A program made the translations under genes and the position numbers. The notes beneath the pieces are model-generated. The model did not search any database. It was given only the letters and a program-made list of their open reading frames with translations, and had not been told where the DNA came from. This document shows positions 1 through 8,517 of a stretch of DNA of 64,000 bases, piece after piece. Where the stretch lies: assembly GCA_001586195.1 (NCBI GenBank), contig CP014609.1, positions 2,694,501-2,758,500 on the forward strand, in the 5' to 3' direction. Every line of letters starts with the position of its first letter. Within the stretch, counting starts at the first letter, position 1. Source of the DNA: Solibacillus silvestris. Lineage in GTDB: Bacteria > Bacillota > Bacilli > Bacillales_A > Planococcaceae.

Positions 1-1
1 T

Positions 2-475
2 AAAACAAAGCTTAAATTTTGGCATTTATTAATCATGCTCTTTTTACTATTTGGATTAACACTAGGTCCCTTATTGGGGGCAATTGCCGAATTCGGACCA
101 ACTGAGGCTGCTAAACAGCGTTACCCCGCATTTGAAGAATGGCGAATTGCCACAATCGGAAGCTTTATAAACCATATCGATTTCTTTTCTATTTACCAGT
201 GGCTTACAGGTGCATTTGTCCGTGTTGGTTTTATATTATTCATAACAATCGAGCTATTAGGGCTCACTGGTCAAAAGAAGAAAGTTTGGGAATATATTTT
301 TCCGCTCTTTGTTTTTTGCTCGCTGCCTCTTTATTTACTCGATGACAGTATATTTAGCAAATGGAAGGGGCAATATTTTCTAATAAGTACTACGTTATTC
401 TTTTTCGTACTTTCATTTATTCTCTTAATATTAGCAAATCGAAAATCAAAGCGAAAGTTGGAATATAATGATTGA
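2..475 (+). CDS. Spore germination GerB-family permease, C-terminal part (5' end outside window)
   Basis: The reading frame is open from base 2 with no start needed, so this is the last ~157 residues of a longer protein (family usually ~360). Four to five hydrophobic segments alternate with short loops and the protein ends in a basic tail (RKSKRKLEYND), as in the GerAB/GerKB membrane subunits of germinant receptors, which belong to the amino-acid permease superfamily and sit in the inner spore membrane. It overlaps the next gene by 8 bp, which indicates translational coupling in one operon. The order here is B then A then C, unlike the A-B-C order of gerA in B. subtilis. The internal ATG at 35 is not the true start because the frame continues upstream. 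Confidence 0.8.
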   Translation, partial: KTKLKFWHLLIMLFLLFGLTLGPLLGAIAEFGPTEAAKQRYPAFEEWRIATIGSFINHIDFFSIYQWLTGAFVRVGFILFITIELLGLTGQKKKVWEYIFPLFVFCSLPLYLLDDSIFSKWKGQYFLISTTLFFFVLSFILLILANRKSKRKLEYND

Positions 476-1895
476 ATACGCTGCCTTAAAAAAGCAATTT
501 GATAATTGTGCTGATATTCGCTTTCAAACATTTGACTTTCCTGCAAGCAACGTTATGCTCATCACCTGTGAAGCGATGACAGATAATCATTTATTCAATG
601 AAGTAGTCATACCCCGATTAAGAATGGCATGCCAACAAAAGGAACAATTTGATGAGGCAGTTTTAATACAGAAATTGCATCTTCCCCAGCTACTGAAAAT
701 TGAAGATTTGCAAGAAGCTGTTACGAATGTATTTAGCGGATTTGTTCTTATTTATATCGAGAATTTAAATATACTGTTATGCAGCAATATTGAAAACAAG
801 CCTAATCGAAGCCCTGAGGAATCAAACTTAGAAGTAACTATTAAAGGTCCACGTGATAACTTCATTGAAGATTTAGGTGTAAATATTGCTCTTATCCGCA
901 AACGTCTGCCTACGAATTCATTAAGTGTTGAGAAAATAACGTTAGGAACACGTTCAAAAACAAAGATCGCTATTTTATATTTTAATGACATTGCAGATTT
1001 ATCTATCTTGAAACAATTAAAAAAACAACTCTCTGCAATTGATACAGATGTTATTTTAAGTGGTGAATTAATAATGGAACGGTTGAATAAAATTTCCTAT
1101 TTAATTCCTTTAAATGATTCGACAGGTCGTCCTGATTTTGCGATGCAATCACTCGTTACCGGACGCTTTATCATTTTAGTAGACGGAATTGCATACGCAA
1201 TTATCACGCCCGCCAATATTTTATCATTATTAAAGTCCGGAGAGGATAATGATTTCCCGTCGATATTCAGCTCGTTAGAAAGATTATTACGTTTATTCTG
1301 CATATTAATAGCGCTTTTACTTCCGGCTTTTTGGCTTGCGTTAACAACATTCCATCAAGAGCAGCTCCCAATTCAATTACTTGCGACAGTTGTACAAGCC
1401 AATACGGGCTCCCCACTGCCTGCAGCTATAGAAATGCTTGGAATGCTTTTTATGTTTGAGTTATTTCGTGAAGCAGGATTACGCTTACCGAGTATTTTAG
1501 GTGGAACGATCAGTGTTGTAGGAGGATTAATTATAGGTGATGCAGCCATTCGAGCTGGGATTACAAGTCCGGCAATGATTGTGGTCATAGCCATTTCAAC
1601 GATTGCTACCTTTACACTTGTCAATCAGTCCTTCGTTACGACAATCAGCATGCTGCGAATTGTATTTATTATTATTACATCGATTTTCGGACTTTTCGGC
1701 TTCTTCTTATCACTCTATATTTGCCTTGTTTATATCGCAAATATCCGTGTATTTGGTGTTCCTTATTTAAATATAGCAGCCAATTTGAGCTGGGATAATA
1801 TAAAAATGTCCCTTTTCCGTCCACCACCAAATTCGAGCACGAAACGACCGGAAGTATTAAATGTTAAAGATAAAACAAAGGAAAAAACAAAATGA
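468..1895 (+). CDS. Spore germination protein, GerA family (receptor A subunit)
   Basis: 475 residues, the usual GerA/GerKA size. The soluble N-terminal half (about residues 1-250) contains family landmarks such as KGPRDNFIEDLGVNIALIRK and the conserved IILVDG...IITPANILSLL stretch. The C-terminal half (about 270-440) has five or six membrane segments, including the LRLPSILGGTISVVGGLIIGDAA region typical of the family. A subunits act with B and C subunits as nutrient sensors that trigger germination. The ATG at 468 lies inside the end of the B gene and the stop overlaps the C gene start by 4 bp (ATGA), so the three are co-translated. In this family expression is normally forespore-specific from sigma-G; the promoter lies outside the window. 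Confidence 0.92.
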   Translation: MIEYAALKKQFDNCADIRFQTFDFPASNVMLITCEAMTDNHLFNEVVIPRLRMACQQKEQFDEAVLIQKLHLPQLLKIEDLQEAVTNVFSGFVLIYIENLNILLCSNIENKPNRSPEESNLEVTIKGPRDNFIEDLGVNIALIRKRLPTNSLSVEKITLGTRSKTKIAILYFNDIADLSILKQLKKQLSAIDTDVILSGELIMERLNKISYLIPLNDSTGRPDFAMQSLVTGRFIILVDGIAYAIITPANILSLLKSGEDNDFPSIFSSLERLLRLFCILIALLLPAFWLALTTFHQEQLPIQLLATVVQANTGSPLPAAIEMLGMLFMFELFREAGLRLPSILGGTISVVGGLIIGDAAIRAGITSPAMIVVIAISTIATFTLVNQSFVTTISMLRIVFIIITSIFGLFGFFLSLYICLVYIANIRVFGVPYLNIAANLSWDNIKMSLFRPPPNSSTKRPEVLNVKDKTKEKTK

Positions 1896-3025
1896 AAAAA
1901 TTGCTTTTATTTCCATTGTTACTTTTAGTTGCTGGCTGCTGGGATACAAATCAGCCTGAACGTATGTATTATTTACTTGGCCTGGGAATCGATTATAAAG
2001 AAGGTCAATATGAAATTTATAGTCAAGTTGTTGCTTTCACTAATATTGCTAAAAGTGAACAGCCGAACCCGGAAGCTACGCAGGCTGAAGTTGGGATTGC
2101 CAAAGGAAAGACATTTGATGAAGCATTTTTTAATTTATATCAAACGATGGATGAGCGCTTCTTTTTAGGGCATTTAAACTATGTTCTCTTTTCGGAAGAT
2201 ATCGCAAAGGAAGGTAAAGTAGAACCTGTTATCAATTCCCTTATCCGATACAGGGAATGGAGGTATACAACTTGGGCTTATATTACAGATTCACCACTCA
2301 AGGAAGCTTTGCTCATCACGCCCATTATCAACAAATCCATTACACTTTCAAAGGTGTCCGACCCGCTCAGTTCATTTAATCAGTCATCCCGAGTCCGTCC
2401 TATACAATTACGGGAACTTATGATTCATTTGAATGAACCTAGTCATGAAGTCAAAATACCATTTATCGAAATTAGCGAAAACTGGTCAAAGGAAGATGGA
2501 CCGGATCCAGTCTATTCATTTAAAGGCTTAAGCATTCTCGGTAAGAACTCGGGTTTTAAAGGGAACTTATTAGGCGACGATATAAACGGTGTTCAATGGC
2601 TAGAGAATGAAACGGACCGCTCAGATATTACCGTTAAAACGGAAGAATTTGAAGAGTTATATACAACGACAACCGTTGACGAAGTGCGTTCTAAAATTAT
2701 ACCAATTGTTTCCGAAAGTAATGTGCAATTTGATTTACAAGTTCAATTGGTTGTTCAAACAAATGAAATGCTTAATGAAAATAAAATGGATTTATTAGAA
2801 AATAAGATTAAGCAGCAAGTAAAAAAAGAAATCGAGCAAACCTATAAAGCTTCATTAGAATTTGATGCCGATATTTACCGGTTAGCTGAGGTATTGTATC
2901 GAAAAGATTTGAAAACCTGGAAAAAGTACGAACAAGATGGAAATATTCCTCTTGACGAGTCTACTATTCGGAAAGTGGATGTGGAGCTTGTAAAAGTCAA
3001 AGGTGAACGTATCATTTCCCATTAA
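1892..3025 (+). CDS. Spore germination lipoprotein, Ger(x)C family (receptor C subunit)
   Basis: 377 residues beginning with a lipoprotein signal peptide; the lipobox LVAGC puts the lipidated cysteine at residue 16, followed by WD, a common start of mature GerC proteins. Mature-domain features such as GIDYKEGQYEIYSQV and a long charged C-terminal helical region (QQVKKEIEQTYKASLEFDADIYRLAEVLYRKDLKTW) fit the family. It is anchored on the outer face of the inner spore membrane and is needed for receptor assembly. It overlaps the A gene by 4 bp and is followed by a strong hairpin terminator, so it is the last gene of the operon. Confidence 0.92.
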   Translation: MKKLLLFPLLLLVAGCWDTNQPERMYYLLGLGIDYKEGQYEIYSQVVAFTNIAKSEQPNPEATQAEVGIAKGKTFDEAFFNLYQTMDERFFLGHLNYVLFSEDIAKEGKVEPVINSLIRYREWRYTTWAYITDSPLKEALLITPIINKSITLSKVSDPLSSFNQSSRVRPIQLRELMIHLNEPSHEVKIPFIEISENWSKEDGPDPVYSFKGLSILGKNSGFKGNLLGDDINGVQWLENETDRSDITVKTEEFEELYTTTTVDEVRSKIIPIVSESNVQFDLQVQLVVQTNEMLNENKMDLLENKIKQQVKKEIEQTYKASLEFDADIYRLAEVLYRKDLKTWKKYEQDGNIPLDESTIRKVDVELVKVKGERIISH

Positions 3026-3057
3026 AAAGAGGTTGTGCAACTGTGCACAACCTCTTT
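3026..3057. terminator. Bidirectional intrinsic terminator
   Basis: A perfect 14-bp inverted repeat (3026-3039 with 3044-3057, loop ACTG) begins within the stop codon region of the gerC gene. It carries A-rich DNA on the left and T-rich DNA on the right and separates the convergent germination operon and exonuclease gene. Confidence 0.85.
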
Positions 3058-3063
3058 CGCATT

Positions 3064-3942
3064 TTATTTATAAATCGAACGTGCATGTTTCGCGATTAAG
3101 CGATAGCCTTGCTGTTCAATATGATTAAACAAATCCGGAGCATAAGGGGATAAAGCTAAGTGATCCAGCTCCACGTCAATCGGTACATCACAATGGATTG
3201 TAGCTAATTGATGGGACAAACGTAACATCGCTAAATTTTCGCTGATTTTAATGCGTTGTCCCGGCTTTAATGTAGGCAATGCTTCTAATACGCCATCAAT
3301 GGAACCGTGATTTTGAATAAGCTGTAATGCTGTTTTCGGACCAATCCCTTTTACACCCGGATAACCATCACTCGTGTCCCCCATAAACGCTTTCACTTCC
3401 GCGAATTGTTTTGGTGCGATGCCATATTCCTCTACAAACCGGCTTTCTGTATACACATCGTACTCTGTATAGCCTTTTTTCGTAAATGCGATTTTTGTTG
3501 AAGGGTTAAGTAATTGCAGTAAATCTTTATCTCCGCTAATGACAGTAATTTGGGCATCGTCTTTCCATTTTTTAATCATTGAGCCGATTAAATCATCTGC
3601 CTCAAGACCTTGCGTACCAAAGTTTTGCCACCCGATCATTTCAGATACTCTTTTAGCCATATCAAATTGCGGCAACATTTCCTCCGGCGGTGCAGGTCGA
3701 TTTGCTTTATAGCCATCGTATAGGTCATTGCGGAATGTAACCGCGCCCATATCCCAGCATACAGCTAAATGTGTCGGCTGCATCAGATTTTGTGCTGTCA
3801 ATACATGACGGGCAAAGCCTTGAACACCATTTGATGGCGTCCCGTCATCTAAACGTATAAATTGATTCATTGCAGCTGACGCAAAAAATGAACGAAACAA
3901 TAGCGCCATCCCATCAACGATTAATAAATGTGGTTTTGTCAT
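3064..3942 (-). CDS. ypcP: 5'-3' exonuclease (YpcP/ExoIX-like, PIN + H3TH)
   Basis: 292 residues. The N-terminus HLLIVDGMALLFRSFFA and the acidic clusters LEADDLIGS and VISGDKDLLQLL are the metal-binding signatures of the PIN/5' nuclease domain. DTSDGYPGVKGIGPKTALQLI is the helix-3-turn-helix DNA-binding segment. It matches stand-alone relatives of the DNA polymerase I 5' nuclease domain, which remove RNA primers and flaps; B. subtilis YpcP is of this kind. A start nine codons upstream is possible, but the ATG at 3942 has an AGAGGAG ribosome site 7 bases ahead. It shares a terminator with the germination operon and looks monocistronic. Confidence 0.88.
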   Translation of the reverse strand: MTKPHLLIVDGMALLFRSFFASAAMNQFIRLDDGTPSNGVQGFARHVLTAQNLMQPTHLAVCWDMGAVTFRNDLYDGYKANRPAPPEEMLPQFDMAKRVSEMIGWQNFGTQGLEADDLIGSMIKKWKDDAQITVISGDKDLLQLLNPSTKIAFTKKGYTEYDVYTESRFVEEYGIAPKQFAEVKAFMGDTSDGYPGVKGIGPKTALQLIQNHGSIDGVLEALPTLKPGQRIKISENLAMLRLSHQLATIHCDVPIDVELDHLALSPYAPDLFNHIEQQGYRLIAKHARSIYK

Positions 3943-4010
3943 AATAAATCTCCTCTTTCTACTAAACACTTATTATAACAAATGCACCGGTAGAATGTAG
4001 CTGTCAATAC

Positions 4011-5495
4011 TTACCCATTCGGTTTCAAGTAGTCGATAATATGATTTACGTCCTTGCTGAAAATACGATCCTCTGTCATGGCAGGCGCTATGTTGCGAAT
4101 GTCTTTCCACTTATCATAAAGTTTTGGCGACATGTTTGCTACACCCCGGTATTCCACTGCCTGTGCTGCACAGAATGCCTCGATTGCCAATACATTTCTT
4201 ACATTGGCAATAATCATCCGCGCATGGCGAGATCCTGTCGTCCCCATTGATACATGGTCTTCCTGATTTGCAGAGGATGGAATGGAGTCGACCGAAGCAG
4301 GATGTGCCAAAGTTTTATTTTCCGATACTAAACTTGCGGCACTGTACTGCAAAATCATTGCTCCTGATTCAAGCCCTGGATTCGCGCTTAAAAATGCAGG
4401 CAGCCCTTCATTTAACTGCGGGTTTACTAATCTTTCTATCCGTCGTTCCGATACATTGGCCAACTCCGCCATACCGATTTTCAGAAAGTCCATCGCAAAC
4501 GCAATCGGCTGTCCATGGAAGTTTCCTCCTGAAATGACTAAACCGCCGTCATCGAAAATGAGCGGATTGTCTGTTGCAGCATTCATTTCGATTTCGAGCT
4601 TTTCTTTGACATAGTTCAATACTTGCCAGCTTGCCCCGTGAATTTGCGGGATGCAGCGAAGCGAATATGGATCCTGCACACGCTTTTCGCCTTGATGTGT
4701 AATGAGCTTACTGTCATTCAGCCAATCACGCATACGCTCTGCAACAGCCATTTGTTCCTGCATGCCTCGCGCTTCATGGACAGCTGGATGAAAAGCATCG
4801 ATAATCCCGTATAAACTTTCCATCGTCATTGCTGCAATCCATTCACTCGCATAAGCCAGTTTCTCCGCTTCCAAGTAATTGACGACCCCTTGTGCAGTCA
4901 TCGCCTGGGTTCCATTGATTAAAGCAAGACCTTCTTTCGCCTGCAGCTCGATTTTCGGCAGTCCCCGACGCTCGAATACTTCATGTGACGGGCGCATGAC
5001 ACCATTCACATATACATCGCCTTCTCCAATAACCGCCAATACTAAATGAGAAAGTGGCGCTAAATCTCCGGATGCCCCGAGTGAACCTTGCTGTGGAATA
5101 ACTGGAATGACCTCTTCATTAATCATCCATAACAAACGTTCCAGCACTTCCAGTCGAATACCCGATAGCCCTTTTAATAAAGCATTTAATCTTAGCACCA
5201 TCATCGCTTTTGCAACATGTTCCGAAAAAGGCTCCCCAAACCCGCATGCATGGGAACGAATTAAATTTACTTGCAGTTTGCTTACTTCGTGCTCTGCAAT
5301 TTTTACATCGCTGAATTTTCCAAATCCCGTGTTAATCCCATATACTGTTTTATCTTGCTGAACAATTCTTTCCACTGCTTCACGGCTTTTAACAACTCGT
5401 ACCTTCGCTTCTTCCGCTATCTCTATTTTTTCCCCATTATATAAAATGTTTCCCAATTGTTCGATCGATAAATTTTGTCCGTTCAACTGAATCAT
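4011..5495 (-). CDS. hutH: Histidine ammonia-lyase
   Basis: 494 residues, normal for HutH. The MIO cofactor triad Ala-Ser-Gly lies in [11 protein letters not shown] (about residues 141-143); [10 protein letters not shown] near residue 54 and GNFHGQP downstream are further active-site signatures. It deaminates L-histidine to urocanate, the first step of histidine degradation. A GTG three codons upstream is possible but the ATG at 5495 has AGGGG at correct spacing. No hutU, hutI or hutG is adjacent, so the rest of the pathway must lie elsewhere or the gene works alone. No convincing terminator follows it. Confidence 0.95.
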   Translation of the reverse strand: MIQLNGQNLSIEQLGNILYNGEKIEIAEEAKVRVVKSREAVERIVQQDKTVYGINTGFGKFSDVKIAEHEVSKLQVNLIRSHACGFGEPFSEHVAKAMMVLRLNALLKGLSGIRLEVLERLLWMINEEVIPVIPQQGSLGASGDLAPLSHLVLAVIGEGDVYVNGVMRPSHEVFERRGLPKIELQAKEGLALINGTQAMTAQGVVNYLEAEKLAYASEWIAAMTMESLYGIIDAFHPAVHEARGMQEQMAVAERMRDWLNDSKLITHQGEKRVQDPYSLRCIPQIHGASWQVLNYVKEKLEIEMNAATDNPLIFDDGGLVISGGNFHGQPIAFAMDFLKIGMAELANVSERRIERLVNPQLNEGLPAFLSANPGLESGAMILQYSAASLVSENKTLAHPASVDSIPSSANQEDHVSMGTTGSRHARMIIANVRNVLAIEAFCAAQAVEYRGVANMSPKLYDKWKDIRNIAPAMTEDRIFSKDVNHIIDYLKPNG

Positions 5496-5724
5496 TTCCC
5501 GCACCCCTTTTAAATATTGTTACTCTTAAATTTATTATTGTTTAAATAGCAGTTAATTGCTACTAATATTTCACCCTTAAAATCATAGTTTAGTTGAAAA
5601 CGCCTGTATTAAAGGCTTTGTGCGTTTTATTTCTAAAAAATTGTTCACCTACTAATACATTAACCTTCTAGTGATTTAGTATTTCATTATAGTAAAGTGC
5701 TAAAGCGAAGAAGGATAAAAAAGC
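5496..5724. other. AT-rich upstream region of hutH
   Basis: Non-coding. On the minus strand a TATAAT hexamer (5689-5694) could be a -10 box for hutH but has no clear -35. An inverted repeat AAAACGC...GCGTTTT (5597-5603 with 5622-5628) with an inner CCT/AGG pairing lies in the presumed hutH leader. No recognised riboswitch or cre site was identified. Confidence 0.4.
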
Positions 5725-5948
5725 TTAGACAGCAGTTGTAATTTAATTGAAAAAGGTAAAAAACTCTTAGTGAGAAATGGGCAATATAATAAAATTGATT
5801 GGAATGGAGGGCGACTCCTACGGGAATAGCACGACGCCTGAGACTACAGGCTCAGGCCGTGCCCGTGGAAAGCGTCCCGGAATGGAAATCAATTTTTACG
5901 CACAGCAAAAAATGCCATTTTCCTTAAGAAGAAAAATGGCATTTTGGA
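5725..5948 (+). repeat. Intergenic repeat family, copy 1 (degenerate, right end truncated)
   Basis: Shares its core with copies at 54821-55187 and 63570-63809 (the latter inverted): AAAATTGATTGGAATGGAGG, then a GCCTGAG...CTCAGGC inverted repeat, then GAAAGCGTCCCGGAATGG, AATCAATTTT and an AAAATGCCATTTT hairpin. The left end is diverged (about 5725-5775) and the right end lacks the GGTTATGTCCCACCCTC terminus of the other copies. The repeated context shows that the ORF through it is not a gene. Confidence 0.85.
5908..5945 (-). terminator. Hairpin at repeat end, probable terminator of the ABC1-kinase operon
   Basis: AAAATGCCATTTT pairs with AAAATGGCATTTT around a short loop, 16 bp past the stop of the minus-strand ABC1 kinase gene. 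It is part of the intergenic repeat and seems to serve as its terminator. Confidence 0.65.
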
Positions 5949-5961
5949 TTATTTTAAGCCT

Positions 5962-7959
5962 CTACTTTGTACGCTTCATATCTCGGATTGCTTGAATCGA
6001 TAATCGCACGAGCAAAATCGCACATAAAAACAAGCCTAAATAAGCAGCAGTATTCAAATAAATTGCATAGGCATTATGAATAAATTGAGAGATTGCGAGC
6101 AATGCCACCGATATAATCCCAAATGTAATCCCAACCATCAGCAGAACAAACCGTGAAAACAGCTGAGTGACAAACATGGAATTCGCTTTATCCGAAAAAA
6201 TATCATGATGCAAAATGATTTTCCCGCTCTCCACTTTCCTGAACAGCTGATCAAGACGACGCGGTATTTTCCGTATATTCGGTAATAACAATGCCAGTTC
6301 TTCTTCAATTAAGTCTTTCGTCTCGCCCGGATGTTTGAACGGTTTCAATAAGCTTGATTTCAAATAATCATTTGAGAAGTCTTTTACTTCACTGAAAATC
6401 CTAAACCCTGGGCAAATAACGGACAATGTACCATCCAATGTAACAATTGCACGTAATGCCACATTGACGGATGGGTAAAAATGGAGTCCAAATTCACGCA
6501 CTACAGAGAAGATGGAGTACATTAGCTCATCTGTAGGGATTGTCGATACATAATTAATTTTCAATAGGATCTGGCTAATCGCCTGCTCCATTTCATGCCG
6601 ATTGATCTGCTCGGCATTTTCCACAAGTTGGGCAATACCATCAACAACAAGTGCTGCATCATTTTGATGAATTCCGACTAGAAAATATTTTAACCCTTCC
6701 TGCTGCAATTCAGCTAAACGGCCGACAGCCCCATAATCGAGAATTGCGACACGCCCGGTTGTTTCCTCAATATAAATATTTCCCGGATGTGGATCCGCAT
6801 GAAAAATTCCGGAAATAAGCGTTTGCTCTAAAAACGAATACAATAATGTTTGTGCAAACTGATGGCGGTCAATGCCCAAATCCGTAAATAATGCATTTCC
6901 TACTGTAACGGATTTCCCCTTTATATATTCCATCACCACAACATTTGAATTACTGCATTCCCGGTATACTTTCGGCACTTTCACATCGATACTGCCACGC
7001 TCGACAATTTTGGCAACCTGTTCCATGTTACGTGCCTCAATAATAAAATCAATTTCTTCCTTTAACGCCATGCTGAAGCCTTTTGCCAAGTCGTAAAAGC
7101 CTAAGTTTTCAGCCCACTGCGATTTACTGGAGATCCATCTGGCAAACTCCATTAAAATCGATAAATCATCCTGCATAATATTTTTGACATCAGGCCGTAA
7201 AAACTTCACAACGACAGGTTCGTTCGTTTCCTTTAACACCGCTTTATGTACTTGACCGATTGAAGCGGAGGCTAACGGAGTTTTACTTATATAAGAAAAG
7301 ATTTGGTGCGTACCTGCATTGAAATTTTCTGCAATTATTTGGTCAACTTGCTGCTCGGTAAGGGGTTTCACATGTTGCTGAAGCTTTTCAAGTTCCTCAA
7401 TAAAAATGGGAGACAAAAGCTCTTTACGCGTTGACAGTACTTGTCCAAATTTAATAAATACCCCGCCGCACTGTTCCAGCGTATCCCGTAATGCTTTTGC
7501 CAGTTCACGTTCATCTTCGCGGGCACGGGCATATTTCATCGTTCTTGTTACCCCATTCGTTACCGCGATTCCTACAACTTCACGTAAACGTTTTTGACGC
7601 TTCCAATACGTTATCAGTGTCTTAAAATAGGAACGTCTGCCAACAGGTGTGCCATTTTCATTCAATTCTATCGAATCAAACAGCTCAAAAAACAGATAAA
7701 GCAGCATCGAAATCAGAAGCATACTGCCGAGCCAGATAAGTGTTGTAATGTTGACTACATTCGAAACGATTCCTTGGTCATAATAGTCCGATCCTCGTAA
7801 ATATGTATACCAAAATACAAATGTCGTAAGGGAAACACTAATTAACACGGATAATATTCTTTTCATCAGACTTATTTGTGAGCCGATTAAACGGCCGCTA
7901 ATGAAGAAAACAAGCACGGATGCAATAAGTAATTGAAGTATAGCTGATATGAAATCCAT
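5962..7959 (-). CDS. ABC1/UbiB-family atypical kinase, membrane protein
   Basis: 665 residues. Two or three N-terminal membrane segments (about residues 5-90), an ABC1 kinase-like domain (about 130-480) and two C-terminal membrane segments (about 605-655). Family motifs are clear: FIKFGQVLSTR (KxGQ), the Ala-rich loop PLASASIGQVHKA, VVVKFLRP (catalytic Lys), FHADPHPGNI and AILDYGAVG (DFG equivalent). UbiB/AarF/COQ8 proteins support ubiquinone synthesis in other organisms; a menaquinone-using Firmicute would not need that, so the role here is unknown, perhaps isoprenoid-lipid handling. A GGGG ribosome site lies 8 bases before the start. The OsmC gene ends 13 bp upstream, so the two are probably co-transcribed. 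Confidence 0.88.
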   Translation of the reverse strand: MDFISAILQLLIASVLVFFISGRLIGSQISLMKRILSVLISVSLTTFVFWYTYLRGSDYYDQGIVSNVVNITTLIWLGSMLLISMLLYLFFELFDSIELNENGTPVGRRSYFKTLITYWKRQKRLREVVGIAVTNGVTRTMKYARAREDERELAKALRDTLEQCGGVFIKFGQVLSTRKELLSPIFIEELEKLQQHVKPLTEQQVDQIIAENFNAGTHQIFSYISKTPLASASIGQVHKAVLKETNEPVVVKFLRPDVKNIMQDDLSILMEFARWISSKSQWAENLGFYDLAKGFSMALKEEIDFIIEARNMEQVAKIVERGSIDVKVPKVYRECSNSNVVVMEYIKGKSVTVGNALFTDLGIDRHQFAQTLLYSFLEQTLISGIFHADPHPGNIYIEETTGRVAILDYGAVGRLAELQQEGLKYFLVGIHQNDAALVVDGIAQLVENAEQINRHEMEQAISQILLKINYVSTIPTDELMYSIFSVVREFGLHFYPSVNVALRAIVTLDGTLSVICPGFRIFSEVKDFSNDYLKSSLLKPFKHPGETKDLIEEELALLLPNIRKIPRRLDQLFRKVESGKIILHHDIFSDKANSMFVTQLFSRFVLLMVGITFGIISVALLAISQFIHNAYAIYLNTAAYLGLFLCAILLVRLSIQAIRDMKRTK

Positions 7960-7972
7960 TCAAATCGCCCCT

Positions 7973-8410
7973 TTAGGTCAAAGTTAAATGTGTATGCACT
8001 TCTACATTCCCTTTTAACGCTTTACTAATCATACAAGTTTCCTCTGCCTTATATGCATAGCGCTCCGCTATACGACGGGCGCGTTCATCTTCCTTATTTT
8101 GCAGGTCAATGTCGACATAGTGATGGATCGCTTTATAAGTAAAAACACCATTTGTCACATCAACAAGCCCTTCTGATTTCAAATTCAGCTTTGCATCAAT
8201 TTGGCTTCGTTCAAGCATTGCGGCCAGTGTAATTAAGTAACAGGTTGCTGCAGCACCGAGCAGCATTTCATCCGGATTTGTCCCAATACCAGGTCCATCC
8301 ATTTCAGGCGGAATCGAAATTTGCGTCTGCAATCGTTCGGTTTTTAAGTCACCAACCGAATTTCGTCCCCCTGGCCAGTCAATCGTTAATGTAAAAGTAT
8401 GTACCGTCAT
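7973..8410 (-). CDS. OsmC family protein
   Basis: 145 residues. The two redox cysteines of OsmC/Ohr proteins are present in AATCYLITLAAML (about residue 56) and EETCMISKALKGNVEV (about residue 126), with the conserved GTNPDEMLLGAA ahead of the first. Such proteins are cytosolic thiol peroxidases that reduce organic hydroperoxides. The subgroup (OsmC, Ohr or YhfA-like) cannot be fixed by eye. The start has AAGAG at fair spacing. It precedes the ABC1 kinase gene in a likely two-gene unit. Confidence 0.85.
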   Translation of the reverse strand: MTVHTFTLTIDWPGGRNSVGDLKTERLQTQISIPPEMDGPGIGTNPDEMLLGAAATCYLITLAAMLERSQIDAKLNLKSEGLVDVTNGVFTYKAIHHYVDIDLQNKEDERARRIAERYAYKAEETCMISKALKGNVEVHTHLTLT

Positions 8411-8476
8411 TACTATTCACTCTTTTCAATTTTCTTTAACTATAACATTTTTCGCTTAGGATGTTCAGCTAATGAA

Positions 8477-8515
8477 ATCAGCCGACTAACAGAAAGCTCC
8501 TGTTAATCGGCTGAT
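8477..8515 (-). terminator. Intrinsic terminator of the ATP-grasp ligase gene
   Basis: A 16-bp stem (8477-8492 with 8500-8515, one G-T pair) begins just past the stop codon of the minus-strand ligase. The T-rich tail is modest. Confidence 0.75.
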
Positions 8516-8517
8516 GT

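Noticed and set aside
5777-5995. Plus-strand ORF through repeat copy 1
   Set aside because: The same sequence is part of a dispersed repeat, and a similar ORF in copy 3 (63541-63741) shows it is a repeat by-product.
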